Origin: Arthrobacter mangrovi
GTDB taxonomy: Bacteria > Actinomycetota > Actinomycetes > Actinomycetales > Micrococcaceae
Reading direction: 5' to 3'
Length of the DNA stretch: 64,000 nt
Assembly (NCBI RefSeq): GCF_026011795.1
Contig: NZ_BRVS01000003.1
Span: 62,001-126,000 of the forward strand
In this document: one piece after another, positions 1 to 8,453 of the stretch
Layout: the number at the start of each line of letters is the position of its first letter
Numbering within the stretch: the first letter of the stretch is position 1
Notes under the pieces: model-generated
Database searches by the model: none
What the model was told of the DNA's origin: nothing
What the model saw: only the letters and a program-made list of their open reading frames with translations
Program-made: the position numbers and the translations under genes

Positions 1-198
1 CTGATCGCGCGCAACAACCGTGCTGCGGGCGGCGGCGCTGCTGCCGGCGGCACCGAAGAGCCGCTGGCCGAGTGGGAACGCGAGCTGCTCGAGGGTTCCG
101 CTTCCGCCGAGGCTCCGGCTGCGGAGGCTCCGGCTGCCGAGGCCGCTTCGGCCGAAGCATCCGCCGAAGCCCCGGCCGAGGGCGAGACCGAAAAGTAA
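1..198 (+). CDS. rpsB: 30S ribosomal protein S2, C-terminal end (partial)
   Basis: Last 65 codons of ribosomal protein S2; the start lies left of the window and the stop is TAA at 196-198. Frame 1 is open from base 1. What is visible is the poorly conserved tail: a WERELLEG segment, then Ala/Glu/Pro repeats (EAPAAEAPAAEAA) of the sort that lengthen S2 in high-GC Actinobacteria. The conserved core is not in the window, so the call rests on this tail plus position: tsf, pyrH and frr follow, a nearly universal bacterial order. S2 is a 30S subunit protein. A strong hairpin follows the stop, before tsf. Confidence 0.88.
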   Translation: MIARNNRAAGGGAAAGGTEEPLAEWERELLEGSASAEAPAAEAPAAEAASAEASAEAPAEGETEK

Positions 199-243
199 AT
201 CCGATCTCCCCGGCACTCCGTTCGCGGCCTGCCGGGTCTCCAC

Positions 244-278
244 TGCTGCGGCTGGCCGGTACCCGGCCAGCCGCAGCG
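244..278 (+). terminator. Hairpin between rpsB and tsf (attenuator or terminator)
   Basis: A perfect 15-bp inverted repeat: GCTGCGGCTGGCCGG at 245-259, loop TAC, and its complement at 263-277, with a flanking T-G wobble. No run of T follows. It lies 47 bases after the rpsB stop and 44 before the tsf start. Very GC-rich stems without a T tract are common actinobacterial transcription end or attenuation sites. I infer that it lowers tsf expression relative to rpsB or protects the rpsB 3' end. Confidence 0.6.
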
Positions 279-321
279 GCGGAACAGCATTAGTACTTAC
301 TACGGAGGGACTGGAGTCCAA

Positions 322-1161
322 ATGGCGAATTACACCGCTGCTGATATCAAGGCTCTGCGCGAGCGCACCGGCGCCGGCATGATGGATGTGAAGAAGGCTC
401 TCGACGAGGCCAACGGCGATGCCGACAAGGCCGTGGAGCTTATCCGTATCAAGGGCCTGAAGGGCGCAACCAAGCGCGAAGGCCGTTCCACCGCCGAGGG
501 CCTGGTAGCTGCCAAGGTCATCGACGGAACCGTCGGCGTCATGGTCGAGGTCAACTGCGAGACCGACTTTGTGGCCAAGTCCGCCAAGTTCATCGACCTC
601 GCCGACAAGGTCCTGTCCGTCGCCGTCGATTCCGGCGCTTCGGACCTGGAATCGCTGCTGGCCGCCCAGGTGGACGGCAAGCCGCTGAACGAGGTCGTCG
701 TCGAAGAGGGCGCCGTGCTGGGCGAGAAGGTCGTTGTCCGCCGCCTGGCCCGCGTCGAGGGCAAGACCGTCGATGCCTACCTGCACAAGACGTCCAAGGA
801 CCTCCCGGCCCAGGTCGGCGTGCTGTTCGCCGTCGACGCCGAGGGTGACGCGGCTGTGGCGGCCGCCCACGACGTGGCCGTCCACACCGCTGCCTTCGCT
901 CCGACCTACCTCACCCGCGAGGAAGTTCCGGCCGAGACCGTCGAGAACGAGCGCCGCATCGCCGACGAGACCGCACGCGCCGAGAACAAGCCCGAGGCCG
1001 CGCTGCCGAAGATCGTCGAAGGCCGGCTGAACGGCTTCTTCAAGGAGATCGTGCTGCTCGACCAGCCGTTCGCCAAGGACCCGAAGGTCTCCGTTGGCAA
1101 GGTCCTCGAGCAGGCCGGCGCCAACGCAACCGCTTTCGCGCGTTTCCGCGTGGGTGCCTGA
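322..1161 (+). CDS. tsf: Translation elongation factor Ts
   Basis: EF-Ts, the nucleotide exchange factor that releases GDP from EF-Tu in the cytoplasm. The 279-residue length is normal. The N-terminal UBA-like domain carries TGAGMMDVKKAL (residues 16-27), and the core contains the family signature NCETDFVA (78-85), whose TDFV residues contact EF-Tu. ATG at 322 is preceded by GGAGGG at 304-309, a slightly long spacing. It is second in the rpsB-tsf pair, separated from rpsB by a strong hairpin and from pyrH by a clear intrinsic terminator at 1225-1257. Identity is certain; only the exact level of cotranscription with rpsB is open. Confidence 0.98.
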   Translation: MANYTAADIKALRERTGAGMMDVKKALDEANGDADKAVELIRIKGLKGATKREGRSTAEGLVAAKVIDGTVGVMVEVNCETDFVAKSAKFIDLADKVLSVAVDSGASDLESLLAAQVDGKPLNEVVVEEGAVLGEKVVVRRLARVEGKTVDAYLHKTSKDLPAQVGVLFAVDAEGDAAVAAAHDVAVHTAAFAPTYLTREEVPAETVENERRIADETARAENKPEAALPKIVEGRLNGFFKEIVLLDQPFAKDPKVSVGKVLEQAGANATAFARFRVGA

Positions 1162-1224
1162 TAGCATCGCGGATAGCATCTAGAGGATCCGGCGCCGACA
1201 GGCACTGATCCGACCAGCGAGGAG

Positions 1225-1257
1225 GGGGTGGTCACCAGCGGTGGCCGCCCCTTTTTC
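1225..1257 (+). terminator. Intrinsic terminator after tsf
   Basis: Stem GGGGTGGTCACC (1225-1236), loop AGC, complementary arm GGTGGCCGCCCC (1240-1251), then TTTTT at 1252-1256. The 12 pairs include two G-T wobbles. This is a textbook rho-independent terminator, unusual here for having a real T tract. It separates the ribosomal pair from pyrH. Confidence 0.85.
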
Positions 1258-1320
1258 CTGCCCGAAACCGTCAACGAACCCAGCTACAACTGTCGAACCA
1301 AAGCACGCCCGGGAGGCACG

Positions 1321-2070
1321 ATGGAATCCCAGACCGTAACCGAAACCAAGCACGCAGACGTTCTTCCCAAGAGGCGGCGGGTCCTTCTCAAGCTCTCCGG
1401 TGAGGTCTTCGGCGGCGGCAAGCTCGGCGTCGATCCCGATACCGTGCGGGGGATCGCCAAGCAGATCGCGGCGACCGTCGGTGAGGTCGAAGTCGCCATC
1501 GTCGTCGGCGGCGGGAACTTCTTCCGCGGTGCGGAGCTCTCCCAGTCCGGCATGGACCGGTCCCGCGCCGACTACATGGGCATGCTCGGCACCGTGATGA
1601 ACTGCCTGGCCCTCCAGGACTTCCTGGAGCAGGCGGGCGTGGACACCCGCGTCCAGAGCGCCATCACCATGGGCCAGGTAGCCGAGGCCTACATTCCGCG
1701 CCGCGCCATCCGCCACATGGAGAAGGGCCGGGTCGTGATCTTCGGCGCCGGCGCCGGTCTGCCTTATTTCTCCACCGACACCGTCGCAGCCCAGCGCGCG
1801 CTGGAAGTGCATGCCGACGTCGTACTCATGGCGAAGAACGGGGTGGACGGGGTCTACACGGCCGACCCGAAGAAGGACCCGCAGGCGCAGAAGCTCGACA
1901 CGCTGACCTACGACGACGCCATGCGGCGGAACATCCGGGTCATGGACCAGACCGCTTTCAGCCTCTGCAAGGATTACAAGCTGTCCATGGTCGTCTTCGG
2001 CATGGAGGGCGAAGGCAACGTCACGCGTGCCATCCTCGGCGAGAAGATCGGTACCGCGGTTTCCGCTTAG
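1321..2070 (+). CDS. pyrH: Uridylate kinase (UMP kinase)
   Basis: Phosphorylates UMP to UDP with ATP in pyrimidine nucleotide synthesis; a hexameric amino-acid-kinase-fold enzyme of the cytoplasm. The 249-residue product has the N-terminal KLSGE motif (24-28), the GGGNFFRG nucleotide loop near residue 63, and the later [18 protein letters not shown] segment typical of the family. ATG 1321 is chosen because GGGAGG lies at 1311-1316; an in-frame GTG at 1228 would add 31 residues but falls inside the terminator stem. A short leader separates it from the tsf terminator. frr follows. Confidence 0.97.
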   Translation: MESQTVTETKHADVLPKRRRVLLKLSGEVFGGGKLGVDPDTVRGIAKQIAATVGEVEVAIVVGGGNFFRGAELSQSGMDRSRADYMGMLGTVMNCLALQDFLEQAGVDTRVQSAITMGQVAEAYIPRRAIRHMEKGRVVIFGAGAGLPYFSTDTVAAQRALEVHADVVLMAKNGVDGVYTADPKKDPQAQKLDTLTYDDAMRRNIRVMDQTAFSLCKDYKLSMVVFGMEGEGNVTRAILGEKIGTAVSA

Positions 2071-2093
2071 CCGAAGGGCCGCGGAGCATGGCC

Positions 2094-2099
2094 TAGGAT
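2094..2099 (+). promoter_or_regulatory. Putative -10 element upstream of frr
   Basis: TAGGAT at 2094-2099, 24 bases after the pyrH stop and 55 bases before the frr start. The same hexamer precedes proS and moeA. No convincing -35 box was found. Inferred from sequence alone. Confidence 0.35.
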
Positions 2100-2154
2100 G
2101 GATAGCAGAGCCCCTGCCGCCGCGAGGCGGACACAGATTGTCGAAGGAGAGACC

Positions 2155-2712
2155 GTGATTCAGGAAACATTGCACGAGGCTGTCGAGAAGATGGACAAGG
2201 CCGTGGAAGTGGCCAAGGAAGACTTCGCGACCGTCCGGACGGGCCGCGCGAACCCGGCACTGTTCTCCAAGGTCACCGTGGACTACTACGGCACTCCGAC
2301 GCCGCTGCAGCAGCTCGCGTCCTTCCAGAATCCGGAAGCCCGCACCCTGCTCATCACGCCGTACGACAAGTCGGCGCTGAACGACATCGAGAAGGCGCTG
2401 CGCGACTCCGACATCGGTGCCAACCCGGCCAACGACGGCAACGTCATCCGGGTCGTCCTGCCGGAACTGACCGAAGAGCGCCGCAAGGAGTACGTCAAGG
2501 TGGTGCGTGGCAAGGCCGAGGACGCGAAGGTCTCGATCCGCAACATCCGCCGCCGGGCGATGGACACGATCGGCAAGCTGGTCAAGGACGGCGACATCGG
2601 GGAGGACGAGGGCTCCCGCGCCGAGAAGGACCTGGACGCCAAGACGAAGTCCCACACCGACAATGTGGACGAGCTGCTCAAGCGCAAAGAAGCAGAGCTG
2701 CTCGAAGTCTGA
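2155..2712 (+). CDS. frr: Ribosome recycling factor
   Basis: Works with EF-G to split post-termination ribosomes. The 185-residue length is exactly the family norm, and the sequence from the N terminus ([17 protein letters not shown]) through [18 protein letters not shown]-type core and the C-terminal helix ending in [14 protein letters not shown] fits throughout. Start GTG 2155 is preceded by AAGGAGA at 2144-2150. An upstream in-frame ATG at 2098 would add 19 residues with no homology-like character and no ribosome site. The stop TGA overlaps the ATG of cdsA (TGATG), so the two are translationally coupled. Confidence 0.97.
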   Translation: MIQETLHEAVEKMDKAVEVAKEDFATVRTGRANPALFSKVTVDYYGTPTPLQQLASFQNPEARTLLITPYDKSALNDIEKALRDSDIGANPANDGNVIRVVLPELTEERRKEYVKVVRGKAEDAKVSIRNIRRRAMDTIGKLVKDGDIGEDEGSRAEKDLDAKTKSHTDNVDELLKRKEAELLEV

Positions 2713-3635
2713 TGGATACGGACCAGCCTTCAACCCGGGCTGGCGGTCCGCCGGCTCCCGAGGCTGGTTCCGGCGTGCAGGCGGCCCGGCGCCGCCGGAA
2801 GCGGGCTACCGGGCAGCCGTCGCGCGCCGGCCGCAACCTTCCCGCCGCCATCGCCGTCGGCTTGACGCTGCTGGTCACGGTCCTGGTCGGATTGTTCTTC
2901 CTGCCGGATGCCTTCGTTGCACTGGTCGGGGGTTTCTGCGTCATCGGCGTGTGGGAGGTCTCCCGGGCGCTGGCCGTCAAGGATATCCTCGTGCCCAAGC
3001 CCCCGCTGTTTGCCGGGGCGGTAGCCATGCCCTTCGCCGCGTACTACGGCGGGCCGGAGGCGCAGGCCTTCGCGCTGGTCGGGACGGTGGTGGCCATCAT
3101 GGTCTACCAGTGCCTGGATACGGCCCGGGACGCGGTGCGGCGGATCATGTCGGGGGTGTTCATCCTCTGCTGGGTGCCGCTGTTCATCAGCTTCGCCCTG
3201 CTGCTCCTCGACGAGCCGGACGGAGCGCTCAAGGTCGCCACCATGCTGCTGCTTGTCGTGGCTAACGACACGTTCGGCTACCTCGTCGGCGTGCTGTTCG
3301 GGAAGCACCCCATGGCTCCGAAGATCAGCCCGAAGAAGTCCTGGGAGGGATTCGCCGGATCGGTGGGCGGCGCCGTCGCGGTGGGCGTGCTCTGCTCGGT
3401 CTTCATCCTGGACCTGCAATGGTGGTTCGGGCTCGTGCTGGCCATCGCAACGGTCGCCGCCTCCACGGCCGGCGACTTGGCGGAGTCCATGGTCAAGCGG
3501 GAACTGGGCATCAAGGACATGAGCAACATCCTGCCCGGTCACGGCGGCGTGATGGACCGGCTGGATTCGATTGTCTTCGCCTCGCCGGTGGCCTACGTGC
3601 TGGCCGTGCTGCTGGCGCCCGGCGCCATCATGTGA
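2712..3635 (+). CDS. cdsA: Phosphatidate cytidylyltransferase (CDP-diglyceride synthase)
   Basis: Makes CDP-diacylglycerol from phosphatidic acid and CTP in the membrane, the precursor for pgsA products (a pgsA gene lies at 60586). The 307-residue protein has a charged Arg-rich N-terminal tail, several hydrophobic membrane segments, and the CDS signature near residues 258-287: VKREL, KDM, then PGHGGVMDRLDS. It starts one base inside the frr stop. A weak hairpin and about 140 bp separate it from the DivIVA-like gene. Family assignment is firm; the Arg-rich N-terminal extension is typical of actinobacterial members. Confidence 0.96.
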   Translation: MDTDQPSTRAGGPPAPEAGSGVQAARRRRKRATGQPSRAGRNLPAAIAVGLTLLVTVLVGLFFLPDAFVALVGGFCVIGVWEVSRALAVKDILVPKPPLFAGAVAMPFAAYYGGPEAQAFALVGTVVAIMVYQCLDTARDAVRRIMSGVFILCWVPLFISFALLLLDEPDGALKVATMLLLVVANDTFGYLVGVLFGKHPMAPKISPKKSWEGFAGSVGGAVAVGVLCSVFILDLQWWFGLVLAIATVAASTAGDLAESMVKRELGIKDMSNILPGHGGVMDRLDSIVFASPVAYVLAVLLAPGAIM

Positions 3636-3778
3636 AGCCTTGTGCCGGGCACCGGGTGCGCCGTATTGCCGGGCGGCATACGCAGGCGGCATGACCGCTT
3701 AAACTATTATCTGATTCGTCCGGCAGCAGGGCCGGACGAAGCGTGGACCGCGGCGACTGAAGCCGCTCTTGAAGGGGG

Positions 3779-4384
3779 ATGCTCCAGCTGACCATGGCGC
3801 GACTAGCAAGTGATGCGGACAGGGAACCGGCGCCCTTCGAACGGGTGGGACGCCGCGAACTCGGCTACAACGTCCGCCAGGTGGATCAGTTCCTGGCCCG
3901 CGCCCGGGAGCACTTCAACTCCCACGAAGCCGACGGCGGCCGGATCACCAGCCGCGACGTCCGGGCAATGACCTTCGAACCGGCACGCGGCGGATATGAC
4001 CCCGGCGCCGTCGACGCGGCCCTGGACCGGCTGGAGGACGTCTTCGCCCAGCGTGAGCGCGACGCCCTGATCGACGCCGAGGGCGAGGAGGCCTGGCTGG
4101 GACAGATCGGCCGGGTTTCCGCCGTGCTGCGCGCCCGGCTGCATCGTGAGCCCGGCGAACGGTTCCGCCGGCCGACCAAGCGCAACGCACCGAGCTACAA
4201 CATCGAAGACGTGGACGCCCTGTGCGAAGAGCTGCTGGGTTACCTGGAGAGGGACCAGCAGTTGAGCGTTGACGTGGTCCGCCGGGCGGTATTCCGCGAG
4301 GCCAAGGGCGAAGAGGGCTACGAAGAGGCCCAGGTGGACGCCTTCCTGGACCGCGCGGTCGAACTGATGGCGGCGATCGACTAG
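3779..4384 (+). CDS. DivIVA-domain protein
   Basis: A 201-residue cytoplasmic protein. It contains two copies of a short DivIVA-type motif: GYNVRQVDQFLARA near residues 29-42 and SYNIEDVDALCEEL near 139-152, each followed by acidic helical sequence. DivIVA-family proteins bind curved membranes and organise polar growth or division; this protein lacks the long coiled coil of the main DivIVA/Wag31, so its exact role is unknown. Start uncertain: ATG 3779 directly abuts the AAGGGGG box (3772-3778), too close for use, while ATG 3794 lies 15 bases from it; the true start may be 3794. It is convergent with the symporter gene, the two stop codons overlapping. Confidence 0.8.
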   Translation: MLQLTMARLASDADREPAPFERVGRRELGYNVRQVDQFLARAREHFNSHEADGGRITSRDVRAMTFEPARGGYDPGAVDAALDRLEDVFAQRERDALIDAEGEEAWLGQIGRVSAVLRARLHREPGERFRRPTKRNAPSYNIEDVDALCEELLGYLERDQQLSVDVVRRAVFREAKGEEGYEEAQVDAFLDRAVELMAAID

Positions 4385-5877
4385 GCCGGCGGCCCCGCCG
4401 GGCGCCACCCGGTTTCCGCCCGTTCCGGCGCGTGCAGCCGCGCCATGACGCGGCTGACGGTCGCGGGCCGGTGCGAAGCCGTCAGCTTCGAGACCACGAC
4501 CATGACGGTGAACGCGAGCGGCACGCTCCAGGCGGCGGGCTGGGCCAGCAGTTCCGCGAACGGACCGAGCCCCTCGCCGCCGACCGCCGCGGCGACGATC
4601 GCCGAACCGCAGACCGCGGCGCCGGCGGCCATACCGGCGATGGCGCCGGCCGCCGTCAGGCCGCGCCACCAGATGCCCAGCAGCAGCATCGGGCAGATGG
4701 TGGAGGCCGTAAACGCGAAGACCGTTCCGATGCTGCCGGCCAGCGCTCTTGAATCGGTGGCCAGGGCGACCACCAGGGGAACGGCAGCGGACAGGACGGC
4801 GGCGACGCGGAATCCCTTGACGCTGCCGCGGAAGAGGTCCTGGCTGACCACGCCGGCCAGCGAGACCACCAGTCCCGAGGTCGTCGACAGGAACGCGGCG
4901 AACGCGCCGCCGGTGACCAGCGCGGCCAGCAGGTCGCCGCCGGCCGAACCGAGCACCCGCTGCGGGAGGAGCAGCACCGTGGCGTCGGCCTGGCCGCCCG
5001 TCGCAAGATCGGGCGTGTAGATCCGCCCGAGCACCCCGAAGATGGTGGGGAAGAGGTAGAAGAGCGCGAGCAGCCCCAGCACGATGACCGTGGTCCGCCG
5101 CGCGGCGGTCCCGTCCGGGTTGGTGTAGAAGCGAACCAGGACGTGCGGCAGCCCGAGGGTGCCGAACAGCAGCGCGATGATCAGCGAAACGTTGCGGTAG
5201 AGCGAGGCCGCGTCGGTGACGTCCAGGTCCGGGTGGAAGGCAGCCCCGCCGTCGGTGATGGGAGCCCCCTGCGCGCCGAGCGTGAGCAGCGCGAAGACGG
5301 CCGGCACCGCAAGCGCCGTCAGCTTCAGCCAGTACTGGAAGGCCTGGACGAAGGTGATGGAGCGCATCCCGCCGGCCATCACCGTCAGCACGACCACCAC
5401 AACAACGACGGCGGCGCCCACCCACGCGGGGAGCCCGGTGGTGATGCGTACGGTCAGGGCGGCGCCGTGCAGCTGAGGCACGATGTACAGCCAGCCAATA
5501 GTGACCACCAGGACGCTGGTCACCCGGCGCGCCGGACGCGAGTCGAGCCGTGCCGCGGCGAAGTCCGGGAGGGTGTAGGCGCCCGAGCGGCGCAGGGGCG
5601 CGGCGACGAACAGCAGCAGCATCAGGTAGCCGGCCGTGTAGCCGATCGGGAACCAGAGCGCATCGATTCCCGAAACGAGGATGAGCCCGGCGACGCCAAG
5701 GAAGCTGGCGGCGGACAGGTATTCGCCGCCGATCGCCGACGCGTTCCACCAAGGACGCACCGTCCTGGACGCGACGTAGAAGTCCCCGGTGGTCCTGGAA
5801 ATCCGCAGCCCGTAGACACTGATCAGCACCGTGGCCACGCAGACGGCACCGAGTCCGACGAGAACCGCCGGGGTCAT
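4381..5877 (-). CDS. Sodium:solute symporter (SSS family), ActP/MctC-like
   Basis: A 498-residue integral membrane transporter with about 13 hydrophobic segments. The family landmarks are an early FYVASRTVRPWWNASAIGGE region, EYLSAASFLG, and GLPHVLVRFYTNPDG. These match the acetate/monocarboxylate branch (ActP, MctC) and resemble the second symporter at 8822. Substrate cannot be read from sequence; small monocarboxylates are the best guess. Start ATG at 5877 overlaps the stop of the upstream small membrane protein gene (ATGA). It is the last gene of a leftward operon: response regulator, small membrane protein, symporter. Long read-through beyond the start is noncoding. Confidence 0.92.
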   Translation of the reverse strand: MTPAVLVGLGAVCVATVLISVYGLRISRTTGDFYVASRTVRPWWNASAIGGEYLSAASFLGVAGLILVSGIDALWFPIGYTAGYLMLLLFVAAPLRRSGAYTLPDFAAARLDSRPARRVTSVLVVTIGWLYIVPQLHGAALTVRITTGLPAWVGAAVVVVVVVLTVMAGGMRSITFVQAFQYWLKLTALAVPAVFALLTLGAQGAPITDGGAAFHPDLDVTDAASLYRNVSLIIALLFGTLGLPHVLVRFYTNPDGTAARRTTVIVLGLLALFYLFPTIFGVLGRIYTPDLATGGQADATVLLLPQRVLGSAGGDLLAALVTGGAFAAFLSTTSGLVVSLAGVVSQDLFRGSVKGFRVAAVLSAAVPLVVALATDSRALAGSIGTVFAFTASTICPMLLLGIWWRGLTAAGAIAGMAAGAAVCGSAIVAAAVGGEGLGPFAELLAQPAAWSVPLAFTVMVVVSKLTASHRPATVSRVMARLHAPERAETGWRPAGPPA

Positions 5878-6299
5878 TCGGGCTCCGCCGACCAGGCCGG
5901 CCGGGAGCTGCGGTCGTCGTCGACCAGCCGCCGGAAGCGGTCCTCGTTGCGCGCCGCCGCCCGGGTGTAGAGGACCGCGCAGACGAGGATGACGGGGTAG
6001 ACACCCGCGCCGAGCAGCAGCCACGGCAGCGGCACCGTGAAGACGCTCATTCCGTTGATGCTGGGGAAGAGCAGCATCAGCACGGGCACGCCGAGCAGGA
6101 TCAGCCCGAACCCTCCGGCCACGACCAGGGCGAGCCGGAGCTGGGAACGCATCAGCGAGCGGATGAACATTTCGCCCAGTTCGGATTGCTCCGCCAGCTC
6201 GCGCGAGACACTGTAGCGGCTCCTGGCGGCGGCCGCGCGGGTGCGGGGAGCGGTGACACGGATCCGAGCCGGCGGCCGGCGTTGCGGCTCCTGGCTCAT
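5874..6299 (-). CDS. Small two-helix membrane protein (DUF485-like), symporter partner
   Basis: A 141-residue protein with a basic, disordered N-terminal 45 residues and two hydrophobic segments (roughly 60-80 and 90-112), ending in a charged tail. The layout, a short two-helix protein encoded directly upstream of an SSS symporter with ATGA overlaps at both ends, matches the DUF485 proteins that accompany ActP-type transporters. The sequence itself is divergent from the DUF485 gene at 8454, so DUF485 membership is inferred from position and topology. Likely role: stabilising or regulating the symporter in the membrane. Confidence 0.7.
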   Translation of the reverse strand: MSQEPQRRPPARIRVTAPRTRAAAARSRYSVSRELAEQSELGEMFIRSLMRSQLRLALVVAGGFGLILLGVPVLMLLFPSINGMSVFTVPLPWLLLGAGVYPVILVCAVLYTRAAARNEDRFRRLVDDDRSSRPAWSAEPE

Positions 6300-7015
6300 C
6301 CGCCGGGCCTGACGCGGTTCGCCTCCAGCCGGTCGCGGACCGCAGGCAGGCTGCGCCGGCTGACCGGGAGCTCGGCGCCGTCGACCAGCACGCTGGCCCG
6401 TCCGCCGGTGGTGCGCATCTGCTGGATCGCGCCGACCGACACCAGGTAGGAGCGGTGGATCCGCAGGTAGCCGGCATCGGCCCACTGGCGCTCCAGGTCG
6501 TTCAGCGGCACCCGGATCAGGTAGCTGCCCTCGGCGGTGTGCAGCCGGGCGTAGTCGCCCTGGGCCTGGACGAACTTGATCTCGTCCCGCCTGATCATCT
6601 TCGTGATGCCGCCCTGGTCCACCGTGATCACTTCCGGTTGGGCCGCGCCGTCTTCCATCAGCTCGCACACCCGCCGGACCGATTCGGCGAGCCGCTCGGC
6701 GCGCACCGGCTTCAGCAGGTAGTCCACCGCGGCCAGGTTGAAGGCCTCCAGGGCCTGGTCTTCGTCAGCCGTGACAAAGACGACGGCGGGAGGCCGGCTG
6801 AAGCGCGAAATCACCCTGGCGATGTCCAGGCCGGTCAGGGCCGGCATGTGGATGTCCAGGAACATCGCGTCAACGTCGTGGTCCTGAAGCGCCCGGAGTG
6901 CTTCCGCCCCGCTGGTCGCCTTGTGGATCCTCCCGATCCGGGGATCCCGGGCGAGGAGGTAGGCGAGGGCTTCGACGGCGGGGACTTCATCGTCGGCGAT
7001 GACAACGTTGACCAT
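6296..7015 (-). CDS. LytTR-family response regulator
   Basis: A 239-residue response regulator. The receiver domain (1-120) shows acidic residues D8/D9, phosphoacceptor D54 (MFLDIHMPAL) and the conserved lysine K102 (LLKPVRAERL). The C-terminal LytTR DNA-binding domain (about 130-235) contains FVQAQGDYARLHT, LIRVPLNDLE and YLRIHRSYLVSV. It is the partner of the LytS-type kinase at 7105-8304, as in BtsSR/YpdAB systems. It has its own -10 (TAGACT, 7023-7028) seven bases from the ATG, so it may be leaderless, and it heads the leftward symporter operon. The three TTCGGCG repeats at 8324-8371 are its probable target. Confidence 0.95.
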   Translation of the reverse strand: MVNVVIADDEVPAVEALAYLLARDPRIGRIHKATSGAEALRALQDHDVDAMFLDIHMPALTGLDIARVISRFSRPPAVVFVTADEDQALEAFNLAAVDYLLKPVRAERLAESVRRVCELMEDGAAQPEVITVDQGGITKMIRRDEIKFVQAQGDYARLHTAEGSYLIRVPLNDLERQWADAGYLRIHRSYLVSVGAIQQMRTTGGRASVLVDGAELPVSRRSLPAVRDRLEANRVRPGG

Positions 7016-7022
7016 ACGGGAC

Positions 7023-7028
7023 AGTCTA
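7023..7028 (-). promoter_or_regulatory. -10 element of the LytTR regulator gene (leaderless type)
   Basis: On the minus strand TAGACT ends seven bases before the regulator's ATG, with no ribosome binding site between. Implies transcription starting at or next to the start codon. It lies in the 89-bp gap after the kinase gene. Confidence 0.45.
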
Positions 7029-7104
7029 CTGAGTCCCGCGGCCCGGGAAGTTTGCACTGGCCCGGGCTGTACGGCGTCCTGGCCGGCCATGGGCGCCGGC
7101 CCGC

Positions 7105-8304
7105 TCACACCTCGTGGCCGGGCTGGAACTTGGGGATCCGCATCGTGATCAGCGTCCCGGCCCCCGGCGCGGTCTCGATGACCAGGCCATGGTCGTCGCC
7201 GTAGACCTGGCGCAGCCGGGAATCGACGTTGCGCAGGCCCACGTGGTCCCCGGCCGTGTGCCCGGCCAGCATCTGGCGCAGCCGTTCCGGGTCCATGCCC
7301 ACGCCGTCGTCCTCGATGCCCAGGACCGCATACTCGCCGTCGTCCCGTCCGGTGATGGTGATATGGCCGGGACCTTCCCGGGCCTCCAGCCCGTGGCGGA
7401 CGGCATTCTCGACCAGCGGCTGCAGGGACAGGAACGGAATGACGGTGCTCAGCACCTCGGGGCCGATCTGCAGGCTGACCTTGAGCCGCTCGCCGAACCG
7501 TGCCCGCTCGAGCAGCAGGTAGCGGTCGATCGACCGGAGCTCCTCCGCGACCGTGGTGAAGTCCCCGTGGCGGCGAAAGGAGTAGCGGGTGAAGTCGGCG
7601 AACTCGATCACCAGTTCGCGGGCGCGGACCGGATCCGTGAGGATGTAGGAGGCGATCGCGTTGAGCGAGTTGTAGATGAAGTGCGGGCTGATCTGCGCGC
7701 GCAGGGCCCGGACCTCGGCCTCCATCAACAGGGTCCGGGAAGCATCGAGTTCGGCCAGTTCGATCTGCGTGGCGACCCAGGCTGCCACCTCGTTCGTGGC
7801 GCGGACCAGCGACGGCTTCACCTGGGCGCTGTAGGCACCGATGGTTCCCACTACGCGCTCCTGGACCCGGATGGGGGAGAAGACCGCCTCCGCCGCGAGT
7901 CCCTCCGCCGCGCCGTCCGCTGGAGTTCCCGGCGGACGGCGGTAGACCTGGGTCCGCCCGGACTCCAGCACCTTGCCCGCCAGCACCATGGCGTCCGCGT
8001 CATGGTCCTCCGTCTGCGGGTCCCACGCCAGCACGCCGGCCTCGTCGGTGATCACCAGCCGGCTGCTGTCCAGCATCCCGCGAAGATAGCCCGCGGCCTT
8101 GGCCGCACCCTCCGGCGTCAGCCCCCTGCGCAGGTGCGGCCCCGCGAGCCCCGCGGTGTGCAGCGTGTTGTACGTGGCCAGTTCCGCCTCGGAACCCAGT
8201 TCCCGGCTGGACCGGCTGAGCTTGAAGCCCACCAGTGAGACGACCGCCACGGTAATAATGGCGATCGCCGCGATGAGGGCAATATCGACCGCCGGGCTGA
8301 CCAT
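7105..8304 (-). CDS. LytS-type sensor histidine kinase
   Basis: A 399-residue kinase of the His_kinase/LytS family. One membrane segment lies at residues 8-27, followed by a GAF-like sensory region (about 50-185), then the phosphoacceptor box ISPHFIYNSLNAI with H208, the N box ENAVRHG (299-305) and the G box EDDGVGMD (331-338). It lacks the five-helix 5TM sensor of classical LytS, so its signal is probably sensed by the GAF-like region. Start ATG 8304 has a -10-like TAGGGT six bases upstream and no ribosome site, hence probably leaderless. It pairs with the LytTR regulator just downstream and probably reports monocarboxylate availability. Confidence 0.92.
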   Translation of the reverse strand: MVSPAVDIALIAAIAIITVAVVSLVGFKLSRSSRELGSEAELATYNTLHTAGLAGPHLRRGLTPEGAAKAAGYLRGMLDSSRLVITDEAGVLAWDPQTEDHDADAMVLAGKVLESGRTQVYRRPPGTPADGAAEGLAAEAVFSPIRVQERVVGTIGAYSAQVKPSLVRATNEVAAWVATQIELAELDASRTLLMEAEVRALRAQISPHFIYNSLNAIASYILTDPVRARELVIEFADFTRYSFRRHGDFTTVAEELRSIDRYLLLERARFGERLKVSLQIGPEVLSTVIPFLSLQPLVENAVRHGLEAREGPGHITITGRDDGEYAVLGIEDDGVGMDPERLRQMLAGHTAGDHVGLRNVDSRLRQVYGDDHGLVIETAPGAGTLITMRIPKFQPGHEV

Positions 8305-8310
8305 GCCTTC

Positions 8311-8316
8311 ACCCTA
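8311..8316 (-). promoter_or_regulatory. -10 element of the sensor kinase gene (leaderless type)
   Basis: Minus-strand TAGGGT six bases from the kinase ATG. The first TTCGGCG repeat (8324-8330) lies in the spacer just upstream and the second (8344-8350) beyond the expected -35, so repeat binding could control this promoter as well as the rightward one. Confidence 0.45.
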
Positions 8317-8320
8317 ACGG

Positions 8321-8379
8321 CAGTTCGGCGCATCAGGCCGCCATTCGGCGCAGCGCAGTCGCCGTTCGGCGATCAGCAG
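8321..8379 (+). promoter_or_regulatory. Three direct repeats TTCGGCG, candidate LytTR operator
   Basis: TTCGGCG occurs at 8324-8330, 8344-8350 and 8365-8371, at intervals of 20 and 21 bp. Flanks are also similar: the three sites read CAGTTCGGCGCA, CCATTCGGCGCA and CCGTTCGGCGAT. LytTR proteins typically bind pairs of 9-10-bp direct repeats about two helical turns apart, which is this geometry. The site sits between the kinase gene and the DUF485-symporter operon. Binding by the adjacent regulator is inference. Confidence 0.6.
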
Positions 8380-8453
8380 CGCGCAGGGCGGGACAGCGGG
8401 CATGGCCACGTAGCAGAGTGATCCCAGTCACACACCCTCACAAGGAGGCAGAC

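Noticed and set aside
1228-1320. N-terminal extension of pyrH from GTG 1228
   Set aside because: It runs through the tsf terminator stem and lacks a ribosome site; ATG 1321 has GGGAGG.
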